Of a DNA stretch of 64,000 bases, positions 1 through 8,865 are shown piece by piece. The notes beneath the pieces were generated by a model. That model was not told the origin of the DNA, did no database searches, and saw only the letters and a list, made by a program, of their open reading frames with translations. The stretch comes from Craspedostauros australis (taxonomy: Eukaryota > Bacillariophyta > Bacillariophyceae > Mastogloiales > Achnanthaceae), in contig JAMXDE010000008.1 in assembly GCA_026770025.1 (NCBI GenBank), forward strand, positions 2,418,001 through 2,482,000, written 5' to 3'. The position numbers and the translations under genes are program-made. Position 1 is the stretch's first letter. The number at the start of each line of letters is the position of its first letter.

Positions 1-565
1 CCACTTTTCTTACCTTTTCCGTTCCGAACGGAAATTTTGGTCGAAAATCCGTTGTGTCAAATTTGTGTCGCATTTCGCGTCGCAAGAATCGTTTTCCCTT
101 CAAACACAGTTCCAAAATGTCGCGGAAATTGATTTCTTGCCAAGATGGACCAATCTGCCCAATCAGGACAGACTTGGATCTTGGGTGTGACACGTGCGAA
201 TCTTGCCATGACCTTCTCAAGTGAATACGATCAATCGTGTGATCGTACTACTAGCAACATCGTGAGAAGACGTAATTCACAACACGGGGTATCGCGGTGT
301 TTTGTTCATTGACTTTTGCAAATCTTCTTCACGCAGTAACACGCACATTTGTCGTGTTGTCTCCGTGTTAATTTTACTTGCATTTGCATGAGATCATGTC
401 ATGCCTCTCTCATGCTCACAGTTCTCAAGAAACCATCTTGTGAGCTCGCCCGCATTCTACTACTCATACGAATAATACTCAATAACAACACTCATCCTCA
501 CCCCAACAACGATCTGATCACTCTACGTTTCGGTGCGGAATCCCATCCCTGATTTCGTTCTCACA
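1..565 (+). repeat. 5' LTR of element 1 (truncated by window start)
   Basis: Bases 1-565 match 6562-7126 with one difference (451 C versus 7012 T). The repeat ends in CA at 565. The LTR probably extends about 57 bp left of the window, judging from the right-hand copy. A 67-codon ORF inside it is repeated in the other LTR and is probably not a gene. Confidence 0.93.
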
Positions 566-885
566 GATTAACAGTCGCAAGCTTTCACCTACTGAATTGA
601 TTGCGTGACAATCCATCCATCCTTCATCCCTCGTCCATCCACGAGCGATCCCTTCACCTTCCATCACGTGACGACGTGATCTCGGCTTTCCTTCGGCTTT
701 CTCGCATCCGCAGAACGCCCTCCTTTCGGTTCCTCTGCTGAGTTCGGGCCTTCCCACTCAGCCATCCAAGACTTCCTGCAGCACCCTCCCGCACCAGAAG
801 ACGATTCAGTCAGTGCACCCCAGCCTCAGCTATCCTCCAGACTCCAGCATCCGCATCCACTCTCTCCATCCATCCATCGCTCATC
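566..885 (+). other. leader of element 1 (primer site region and 5' untranslated region)
   Basis: This is about 320 bp between the left LTR and the Gag-Pol ATG. The bases just after the LTR (GATTAACAGTCGCAAGC) should contain the primer-binding site, but they do not match the common initiator-Met type, so the primer tRNA is unidentified. The stretch is pyrimidine-rich before the ATG at 886 (context CATCATGAC). Confidence 0.6.
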
Positions 886-3800
886 ATGACGACTGCTGAG
901 ATGGACCTCGCCACCTTGGATCACATCCTCGGTGTCATCGGCATCCCTTCCGACTCAACTCCTCGCGATATCATCGCTCATGAGGACATCATCAGCCCTC
1001 TCGACCTCGTCTCTCTCACTGAGGATGACCTTCGCAGCTTCCATCTCAGTGGCAACACCGATGATGGCGAGCCTTTCACCGCATCCCTCGGCATCAACCA
1101 CATCCGCAAGATCCTGAACCTCGGCAAGTGGTACCTCACCCAGTCCATTCTGGATGACGATACCTGGAACGAACTTGATCGCGCTACCTTCATGGCGTTC
1201 ACGGCTGAGCAGACCAACCCTTCTCTTCCTTCTTCGCGCTCGCATTCGACTGCAAGCACACCTGTGCCATCTCCAATTGGCATGGGCATGGGCATGGACA
1301 ACCACACCACTCCGGCATCCGCATTCCGTCCTGTGGCCGAAGAACCTCCGCATGTGAACTTCGGATTCGATCCTTCGGCTTCGGTGCCTGATCCTGCCTT
1401 CCCGCAACCACCTGTGACTCCATCCATGGCACCCCCTTCCAACTTCCAAGGTGTCCATGCCATGGAGCTACCGGCTGACTACGTCAAGGAGTTCAGCAAG
1501 GCAACCAAGCGGGAGAGCCTGTCGCTCCCAACACTGAAGGACGACAAGCACTTCCTCACCTTCATGCGGACCTTCGAGACTCTTTCCTTCTCTCATGGAC
1601 TCAACCACCATCTCGACATGGACTTCATGCCAGCACCCAAGGACGAGGCCTTCTTCGCGAGCCAGAATCGCTACCTCTTCGCCGTGCTCACTGAGCATGT
1701 CAAGACTTCCAAGAGTCGGCGCATCATCCGTGCCTACAAGAAGTCTTGCGATGGCCGTGCGGCCTATGCCGATCTCGTTGACAGCTACACCAGTGGCGTC
1801 GTCGGCGAGACTCTGTCCATCAAATACAGAGACACCATCGTCGCCTTCCGTCTGGACCAGACTTGGACCAAGACCCGCGAGCAATTCCTCGATGCTTGGG
1901 AAACCAAGCTCGACGACATCGAGGAACTCGATGATGCATGCGTTGACGAGGCAGTCAAGCAGCAATGGCTGCGCACCGCCATCGGTCCTGATGTCGACCT
2001 GACTCGGGCCTACACCAACGTCAAGTCCAACTCCCGCCAACGTCACAAGCAATCTCGCGGCTTCATCAAGGTTGGTGTCTCCTTCGAAGACCTCCTCGAG
2101 TTCGTCCGCGATGAGGCGCAGTCCCTTGATGCCAACCAGCCTCGCACCACATCTCGGCGCAAGGTCAACAACGCCAAGACCAGCGGCTCTGCTGGCAAAG
2201 GCAATGGCAAGGACTATGCCAAGGACGACCGCCGTTCCATTCCCAACGACGAATGGCGTGAGATGTCCAAGGATCAGCGTAAGGCTTTCCTTGAGGCAAA
2301 GGGCAAGTGGCGCAAGAACAAGGGCAAAGGCAAGGCGGACTCCCACCGAGCTGCCAACAACGCTGCCACATCTTCGGGCACCACCGACACTCCTTCCGCA
2401 ACTCCACCTGCTGGCAACACGGACTCTTCCAAGGCTGGTGACCAGTCCACTGCCATCGATCGCCTTCTTGCTCAGACCAAGTCCACCTCTTCGTCTGACG
2501 ATACTCCTCAACTGGTCTACAAGGGCCAGACCTGGCGCCTTGCCAATTCCACGGTGGTCCGGTACAGCTTCAACAGGCTCGTCAAGGATCACTCTGGCTC
2601 TCTCGTCGACAGCGGTGCCAATGGTGGCCTGGCTGGCGATGACGTCCTCGTTCTCTGCAAGACGGGACACACTGCCGACGTCAGTGGCATTGGTGATTCT
2701 GCCATCGCCAACCTCGACATCGGTACGGTTGCCGGTCTCATCCAGACCACCGAAGGGCCCATCATTGGTAAATTCCACCAATACGCGCTCTACGGAAAGG
2801 GCAAGACCATCCATTCATCCAACCAGCTTGGTGCCTTCGGAATGGATGTCAACGAACGCCCACGGAATCTCCCTGGAGGTCGCCAGACCATCATCACACC
2901 AGGAGGCCACATCATCCCACTGGCCGTCCGGCAAGGCCTGTCCTACATGGACATGGCCAAGCCCACCCGCTCTGAACTCGACAAGTATCCACATGTCGAC
3001 TTCACAGCGGACGACGAATGGGACCCTTCTTCCCTCGACCAGGAGATGAACCTCGACGACGTCGCCGATGATGACGCCGCAGCACTCCAGCGCCGCGAGA
3101 ACAACTCTACCGTTCTCACGGCCGACACTGGTGCTCGCCAAGCCGACATCGCTGACAATCCGGGCAGCATCATTGCCACTCGCAAGCCTGCTGACTACGA
3201 GGCCCTCCGCCCCCACTTCGGCTGGATACCAGCCCGTCGCGTTCGCGACACTCTTCGGTGCACCTCCCAGTGGTACCGTACCGCCGAGCGCTTCTCCATG
3301 CGCAAGCATTTCAAGTCTCGGTTCCCAGCAGCCAACGTCGACCGTCTCCATGAGACGGTTGCGATGGATACGCTCTTCTCCGATACCCCTGCTCACGACG
3401 ACGGGGTTCCCGGCCATGGCGGCTGCACCATGCTTCAGGTGTACGTCGCCCTCGACTCTCGGTTCACGGCCGGCTTTCCCATGCCATCCGAGAGCCGCAT
3501 CTCCGACACTCTCCGTGACTTCATCCGACGCCATGGGGCTCCTGATCTACTGATGTCCGACAATGCCAAGGCGCAGATCGGTAACAAGGTCATGGAGATC
3601 CTACGACAATATCACATCCGTGATCACCAGAGTGAGCCGGAACACCAGCATCAGAACGGCGCGGAACGCCGGATCCAGGATATCAAACGCACAACCAACG
3701 GTGTGATGGATCGCACGGGTACCCCCGACCGCTTCTGGCTGATCTGCACGCTCTATGTGATTGATCTCTTCAATCACATCGCGCAGGTCACCGCTGGCTC

Positions 3801-6480
3801 CATCACCCCCCTTCAAGCCGCCTTCGGACAGCGACCGGACATCTCCAAGTTCCTGTCCTACCGATGGTGGCAGCCTGTCTACTACCGGGTTGACAACCCC
3901 ACCTTCCCCAGCCAGTCCAAGGAGCGCAGTGGACGCTGGGCCGGTCCCTGCCTTCACAAAGGCGATGATCTTACCTTCTGGGTCCTCGACGACGAGACCC
4001 AACGACTTCTTCCTCGGTCTGCCATCCGACCTGCCGACGACTCTGCCACCCGCAATCTTCGTGCGGACTTCCCCTTCCCCATTGTTGGGGAGGACGATGG
4101 CTCTGATGCCATGAATGTGGCGAATGGGGAGCCAGACGACGACATCTCCGTCCCTCCTGACTCCGACCCCATCGTACACTCCCTCGCCGATTCCATCCTG
4201 GCTGACCGCCGCGGCACAGACCCTGAAACAGTGGGGAATGCCAAGGTCCACATCCCGAAGTTCTCTCCCGAGGATCTTGTTGGGATGACCTTCATCCACG
4301 AGAAGGATGGCCAGCAAGTCAAAGCGGAGGTGGTGCAAAAGGTCAATGACCTTGATGCAGCCAACCACCAACGCATCAAGATGCTACTCGCACTGGCTGA
4401 TGGGGAGACGCATGACCTCATCTCCTACGTTGAGCTCGCCGATATCATCGAACGGCAACAAGAGCACAGCGACGACCCTGACGCCAAGTGGGAGTTTGAC
4501 TCCATCATCGGACACGAGGGTCCCCTCTCATCTTCCTCTCCCTCCTACAAGGGATCGAGCTTCAACGTCATCGTCAAATGGGGAGACGGCTCCACCTCCA
4601 ACGAACCCCTCTCCATCATGATTCAGGATGATCCTGTCTCTTGCGCTGCCTACGGCCGCCGCCACGAGCTGCTCGACGAGCCTGGCTGGAAGCGCCTCAA
4701 GCGCCTCGCCATCCGCACCCATCGTCTCGAGCGCCAGGTCCACAAATCAAAGACCTTCAACCATGCTCCCACCTTCCAGTTCGGCGTCCAAGTCCCCCGC
4801 AACCACAAAGAAGCGATGCGACTCGACGACAAGAACGGCAACACTCTCTGGGCCGATGCCGAGAAGAAGGAGATGGACCAACTCTTCAGGTACCACACCT
4901 TCAAGTCTCTCAGCAAAGGCGCCCCTGTCCCCTCCGGCTTCCAGAAGATCCGCCTCCAATGGGTCTACGCTGTGAAGCACGACCTCCGCCACAAGGCGCG
5001 GTGCGTCGCTGGTGGACATCTCACCGACCCCTGCAAGGATGCATCCTACGCAGGTGTGGTCAGCCTCCGCTCCCTCCGACTCTCCCTTCTCGCCGGTGAA
5101 CTCAACGGCATACCAACCTGGGTTGGAGACATCGGCAATGCGTATCTTGAGGCCTTCACTCAAGAACGCATCTGCTTCATCGCTGGTGACGAATTCGGTG
5201 ACTTTGCTGGTCATACCATGCAGATAGTCAAGGCACTCTACGGCCTGCGCACATCGGGCGCCCGATTCCATGAGGCCCTCGCCGACACCCTTCGCGACAT
5301 GGGCTTCCTCCAATGCCGCTCCGATCCCGACGTCTGGATGCGTGACGCCACCTCCCATTGGGAGTACGTCTGCGTCTACGTCGATGATCTCACCGCGACG
5401 ATGGCCGACCCCAAGGCCTTCTTCGACATCCTCTCTTCGAAGTACGGGTACCAGCTCAAGGGAGTTGGTCCTATCAAGTACCATCTCGGTGCTGACTTCG
5501 GCCGTGATCCCGACGGCACTCTCAAGCTCTCCCCGCAATCCTACATCAAGCGGATGATGGAGAACTACGAGCGCATGTTCGGCGAGCTTCCCCGCAAGAT
5601 CAGCTGCCCCCTCGACAAGGCCGACAGTCCCGAGCTTGACACCTCTTCCGAACTCAGCGAAACCGACAAGCGCAAGTTCATGTCGCTCATCGGTGCACTC
5701 CAGTGGTGTATCTCCCTCGGACGGTTTGACATCTCTGTCGCCGTCATGACGCTGGCACGCTTCCGCTCAGCTCCTCGCCAAGGACATCTGGACCGCGCCA
5801 AGCGCATCTACGGGTATCTTCGAAAACACCCTGATGCCGCCATCCGCTTCCGCACTTGCGTTCCCCGCTTCGATCTTCACTACGAGGTTCCCAACCATGA
5901 CTGGATCTACTCCGTCTACGGGAAGACCTCTGAGGAGATTCCGGACGACATCCCCGAGCCGAAAGGCAAACCAGTCCGAACCACCACGTTCGTCGACGCC
6001 AACCTTCTCCACTGCCAAGTCACTGGCAGATCTGCTACCGGTGCTCTCCATCTGGTCAACCAGACCCCCATCGAATGGTTCTCCAAGCGTCAAGGCACGG
6101 TTGAGACCGCCACCTACGGGTCCGAGTTCGTCGCTGCCCGTCAAGCTACGGAGCAGATCATCTCCCTCCGTCTTGCCCTTCGTGAAATGGGCATTCCGAT
6201 CGACGGCCCCAGCTGGATGCTGGGTGACAATCAGTCCGTCATCACCTCCTCCACGGTCCCCAAGAGCATGCTCTCCAAGCGCCACAACGCACTGGCCTAC
6301 CATCGCGTCCGGTCCGCTGTCGCCGCTGGCATCCTCTACTTCATCAAGATCCCCGGCACGCAGAACGTCGCCGACGTGATGACGAAGTTCCTTCCATGGG
6401 CTGTCTTCTGGCCCCTCGTGAAGCCCATCCTCTTCTGGAAAGGGCACACTGAGTCCTCTTCCCCGACCTACAAGACCTGA
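886..6480 (+). CDS. Gag-Pol polyprotein of copia element 1
   Basis: A single frame of 1864 codons encodes the whole retrotransposon polyprotein. Residues 1-480 are Gag-like. It has no CCHC zinc knuckle; a lysine/glycine-rich stretch at about 430-490 may bind nucleic acid instead. The aspartic protease motif DSGAN has its Asp at residue 575. The integrase core has D828 (AMDTLF), D892 (MSDNAK) and E927 (NGAERR), with the usual D-D-35-E spacing. Reverse transcriptase carries YVDD at 1498-1501, and RNase H begins near D1704 (FVDAN) with GDNQS and HRV motifs following. There is no frameshift or stop between gag and pol, so both are made as one product. The protein is cleaved by its own protease in copia elements; that is family knowledge. 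ATG 886 is the first in frame. Confidence 0.95.
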   Translation: MTTAEMDLATLDHILGVIGIPSDSTPRDIIAHEDIISPLDLVSLTEDDLRSFHLSGNTDDGEPFTASLGINHIRKILNLGKWYLTQSILDDDTWNELDRATFMAFTAEQTNPSLPSSRSHSTASTPVPSPIGMGMGMDNHTTPASAFRPVAEEPPHVNFGFDPSASVPDPAFPQPPVTPSMAPPSNFQGVHAMELPADYVKEFSKATKRESLSLPTLKDDKHFLTFMRTFETLSFSHGLNHHLDMDFMPAPKDEAFFASQNRYLFAVLTEHVKTSKSRRIIRAYKKSCDGRAAYADLVDSYTSGVVGETLSIKYRDTIVAFRLDQTWTKTREQFLDAWETKLDDIEELDDACVDEAVKQQWLRTAIGPDVDLTRAYTNVKSNSRQRHKQSRGFIKVGVSFEDLLEFVRDEAQSLDANQPRTTSRRKVNNAKTSGSAGKGNGKDYAKDDRRSIPNDEWREMSKDQRKAFLEAKGKWRKNKGKGKADSHRAANNAATSSGTTDTPSATPPAGNTDSSKAGDQSTAIDRLLAQTKSTSSSDDTPQLVYKGQTWRLANSTVVRYSFNRLVKDHSGSLVDSGANGGLAGDDVLVLCKTGHTADVSGIGDSAIANLDIGTVAGLIQTTEGPIIGKFHQYALYGKGKTIHSSNQLGAFGMDVNERPRNLPGGRQTIITPGGHIIPLAVRQGLSYMDMAKPTRSELDKYPHVDFTADDEWDPSSLDQEMNLDDVADDDAAALQRRENNSTVLTADTGARQADIADNPGSIIATRKPADYEALRPHFGWIPARRVRDTLRCTSQWYRTAERFSMRKHFKSRFPAANVDRLHETVAMDTLFSDTPAHDDGVPGHGGCTMLQVYVALDSRFTAGFPMPSESRISDTLRDFIRRHGAPDLLMSDNAKAQIGNKVMEILRQYHIRDHQSEPEHQHQNGAERRIQDIKRTTNGVMDRTGTPDRFWLICTLYVIDLFNHIAQVTAGSITPLQAAFGQRPDISKFLSYRWWQPVYYRVDNPTFPSQSKERSGRWAGPCLHKGDDLTFWVLDDETQRLLPRSAIRPADDSATRNLRADFPFPIVGEDDGSDAMNVANGEPDDDISVPPDSDPIVHSLADSILADRRGTDPETVGNAKVHIPKFSPEDLVGMTFIHEKDGQQVKAEVVQKVNDLDAANHQRIKMLLALADGETHDLISYVELADIIERQQEHSDDPDAKWEFDSIIGHEGPLSSSSPSYKGSSFNVIVKWGDGSTSNEPLSIMIQDDPVSCAAYGRRHELLDEPGWKRLKRLAIRTHRLERQVHKSKTFNHAPTFQFGVQVPRNHKEAMRLDDKNGNTLWADAEKKEMDQLFRYHTFKSLSKGAPVPSGFQKIRLQWVYAVKHDLRHKARCVAGGHLTDPCKDASYAGVVSLRSLRLSLLAGELNGIPTWVGDIGNAYLEAFTQERICFIAGDEFGDFAGHTMQIVKALYGLRTSGARFHEALADTLRDMGFLQCRSDPDVWMRDATSHWEYVCVYVDDLTATMADPKAFFDILSSKYGYQLKGVGPIKYHLGADFGRDPDGTLKLSPQSYIKRMMENYERMFGELPRKISCPLDKADSPELDTSSELSETDKRKFMSLIGALQWCISLGRFDISVAVMTLARFRSAPRQGHLDRAKRIYGYLRKHPDAAIRFRTCVPRFDLHYEVPNHDWIYSVYGKTSEEIPDDIPEPKGKPVRTTTFVDANLLHCQVTGRSATGALHLVNQTPIEWFSKRQGTVETATYGSEFVAARQATEQIISLRLALREMGIPIDGPSWMLGDNQSVITSSTVPKSMLSKRHNALAYHRVRSAVAAGILYFIKIPGTQNVADVMTKFLPWAVFWPLVKPILFWKGHTESSSPTYKT

Positions 6481-6496
6481 ATGTCCGGGACACGCT

Positions 6497-6504
6497 TTGG
6501 GGAG
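6497..6504 (+). other. probable polypurine tract of element 1
   Basis: The bases TTGGGGAG lie 17 bp after the Gag-Pol stop and just before TATTAGCG, the likely first bases of the right LTR. A purine run here primes plus-strand synthesis in LTR elements. The exact LTR start is inferred because the left copy is cut off. Confidence 0.5.
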
Positions 6505-7126
6505 TATTAGCGCACGCTAAATCTCTAACAATAGCGACACCCGTCGACCAATCAGAAATATCCACTTTTCTTACCTTTTCCGTTCCGAACGGAAATTTTG
6601 GTCGAAAATCCGTTGTGTCAAATTTGTGTCGCATTTCGCGTCGCAAGAATCGTTTTCCCTTCAAACACAGTTCCAAAATGTCGCGGAAATTGATTTCTTG
6701 CCAAGATGGACCAATCTGCCCAATCAGGACAGACTTGGATCTTGGGTGTGACACGTGCGAATCTTGCCATGACCTTCTCAAGTGAATACGATCAATCGTG
6801 TGATCGTACTACTAGCAACATCGTGAGAAGACGTAATTCACAACACGGGGTATCGCGGTGTTTTGTTCATTGACTTTTGCAAATCTTCTTCACGCAGTAA
6901 CACGCACATTTGTCGTGTTGTCTCCGTGTTAATTTTACTTGCATTTGCATGAGATCATGTCATGCCTCTCTCATGCTCACAGTTCTCAAGAAACCATCTT
7001 GTGAGCTCGCCTGCATTCTACTACTCATACGAATAATACTCAATAACAACACTCATCCTCACCCCAACAACGATCTGATCACTCTACGTTTCGGTGCGGA
7101 ATCCCATCCCTGATTTCGTTCTCACA
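6505..7126 (+). repeat. 3' LTR of element 1
   Basis: 6562-7126 is the proven copy of 1-565; the start at 6505 is inferred from the purine tract before it, giving about 622 bp. The first bases contain a perfect 6-bp inverted repeat with a 2-base spacer (TTAGCGCACGCTAA, 6507-6520). The end is CA at 7126. Confidence 0.85.
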
Positions 7127-8006
7127 GTGGTGGATGCCTCAATGTCCAGTGCTTGCGCAAATGGCCACGAACCGTATCGATGCAGAGCACGTGGCTTCTC
7201 ATCCGTGAGCAACATCACCACAACCATGGCGATTGTACAGGCAAATCTCCGCATTGCCATCGTCAACTTCTTCATCAGTATGCGGTTCCGGTTGTTGCCA
7301 CTGCTTGTTCCACTGTTCTTGTCGCTGGCCTTGCCCCTCGTCGTCACGGTGTTGGTTCCTGCAAGTGATGATGCTTGTGGCAATGATCATGATGGTTGCG
7401 ACGGCAGTGATGGCAAGGATGGCGTTACCAGGGACGATGGTTGCGACAATGCCATGGTGCTGGCGGTGTTCTTTGGAGTGGTGGGCGCGAAAGACAGCGA
7501 ATGATCTTTGAGTGATGGCTTTGAACGTCGCTTGTGAGTGATGGTTGGCACGTTCTGTACATACTCCAGTGGAGCATCAGTTGAGTATGGCAGAGATGAA
7601 CGCAGAGAGTATGGGGATTGGTGTGGACGTGGGTAGGTATGGCATGAATGGCGCGAGCAAGAGCAGTGCTGCTGTTCGCATGAATGACAGTACGCCTCCT
7701 CTTTGAGGAGGCGTTGCGCCATGCGCCCATGGAGGGGTGTTCGTTCTTCCATAGCATTCGCACAGCGTGGTCGCAGTGATCGAGCCAAGAGATACGAATA
7801 CGAACTGTTGCTCGTTGGGGAGAAGACACAACTATTGTTACCGTTAGGCATTTTCTGCGATGTGCAGGACGTATGTTACCAAGCGATACGTATTATACTA
7901 TACCTGCGTTAGCTGCCACCAAGCACGCAATAGCGCTCAGCATCAGTGTCAGCCCCCAAGCATGTGACCAATCGATCCCCTGCAGTGGCGAGGTGCGGTG
8001 CATATG
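7127..8006. other. 880 bp between the two retrotransposons, no supported gene
   Basis: Open frames exist on both strands (7094-7504 plus, 7387-7851 minus) but they overlap each other, begin inside the LTR or lack a recognisable domain. The plus frame includes a hydrophobic stretch near 7270-7360. I see no gene I can defend. The last six bases, CATATG (8001-8006), are the target duplicated by element 2. Confidence 0.6.
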
Positions 8007-8784
8007 TGTCAGGAATCGGGGGTACGACTTTGCAAAGATACCCTATTCTACCGCAGCTCCCATGAGGACTGACTGGAACAGGAATGGTATTAAGTGCAAA
8101 GATACCCATGATTGCCGCAACCCCCAATAGCATCTCCCAGACAAACCGCAACCCAGCAATCGACCAGTTGCACTCGGACAGCCCAATGGCCTTACCTGTC
8201 TTATGCGACATCCAAGCACCCTCATCCAGTGGCCTACTCGGCCATGTCCCAATAACGGTCGGGAACCGAGAGATCTATGACGATGGCAACACACCAGCCC
8301 TGAGTGAATCGAATGAGCGCGACAACCAATATATCTGAACAAGTCGACGCGTCCCTGAGAACCTAATGTGAGAAAGCGAAACAGAGGCGATCCCTATTCA
8401 CCCAAGACCACGATCCAGATGACAATAAGTTCCAAGCATCCAAAGGCAACCATCGAGATGACCGGAGGGAGGAACTGAAATGAAGTGGGACCAGTGAAGT
8501 GACAGGAGACCGAAGGAGAGGTACCTACAGGTCTACGAGTATGAACTTGACGAATGTAGGTACTCTCCAACTCTCAGCTAAACAAGCGATGAACCACGAT
8601 GAAAGCAAGATGAAGATGCAGACGAAAGAAGCCAAGCTAAAGGGTGAGACCTCGAGTGGCTACTGCAGATCATGCTTGTTGTGAAACTGGAATCGAAAGG
8701 AGATGAGCATGTTGTGCTCACAGTTCTAAAACGGTACAGACTGATAACAGATTAGTCTACTACTATAACCTCGGATTTCCAACA
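8007..8784 (+). repeat. 5' LTR of element 2
   Basis: 778 bp, TG...CA ends, same as 14614-15391 with an offset of 6607 and no mismatch seen. Short ORFs inside it appear in both copies and are not counted as genes. It should hold the promoter and polyadenylation signals of the element, but I cannot place them. Confidence 0.96.
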
Positions 8785-8865
8785 CGTTTCGAAACGTTAC
8801 GATTGAAATCCAACGTTTCCATCACCCACCAACACAGCAACAAACACCACCACCACCAAGTCACC
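8785..8865 (+). other. short leader of element 2 with palindrome at the primer-site position
   Basis: Only 81 bp separate the left LTR from the Gag-Pol ATG. Directly after the LTR stands a perfect 12-bp palindrome, CGTTTCGAAACG (8785-8796). This is where the primer-binding site should lie; no initiator-Met match is visible. Confidence 0.55.

Larger units (their letters stand above)
1..7126 (+). mobile_element. Ty1/copia LTR retrotransposon, element 1 (left end outside window)
   Basis: The element runs from the left LTR (cut at base 1) through a 319-bp leader and one Gag-Pol frame to the right LTR ending ...TCACA at 7126. The domain order protease, integrase, reverse transcriptase, RNase H is that of Ty1/copia (Pseudoviridae-type) elements. 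The two LTR copies differ at one position over the 565 bases I could compare (C at 451, T at 7012), and the reading frame is uninterrupted, so it inserted recently and may still be mobile. The target duplication cannot be checked because the left flank is missing; the right flank begins GTGGT. No initiator-tRNA-Met type primer site is visible after the left LTR. Confidence 0.95.

Noticed and set aside
349-552. 67-codon LTR ORF repeated at 6910-7113
   Set aside because: It is present only because the LTR is duplicated and has no protein-like features.
1468-2814. 448-codon minus ORF inside element 1
   Set aside because: Antisense shadow of Gag-Pol; no domain.
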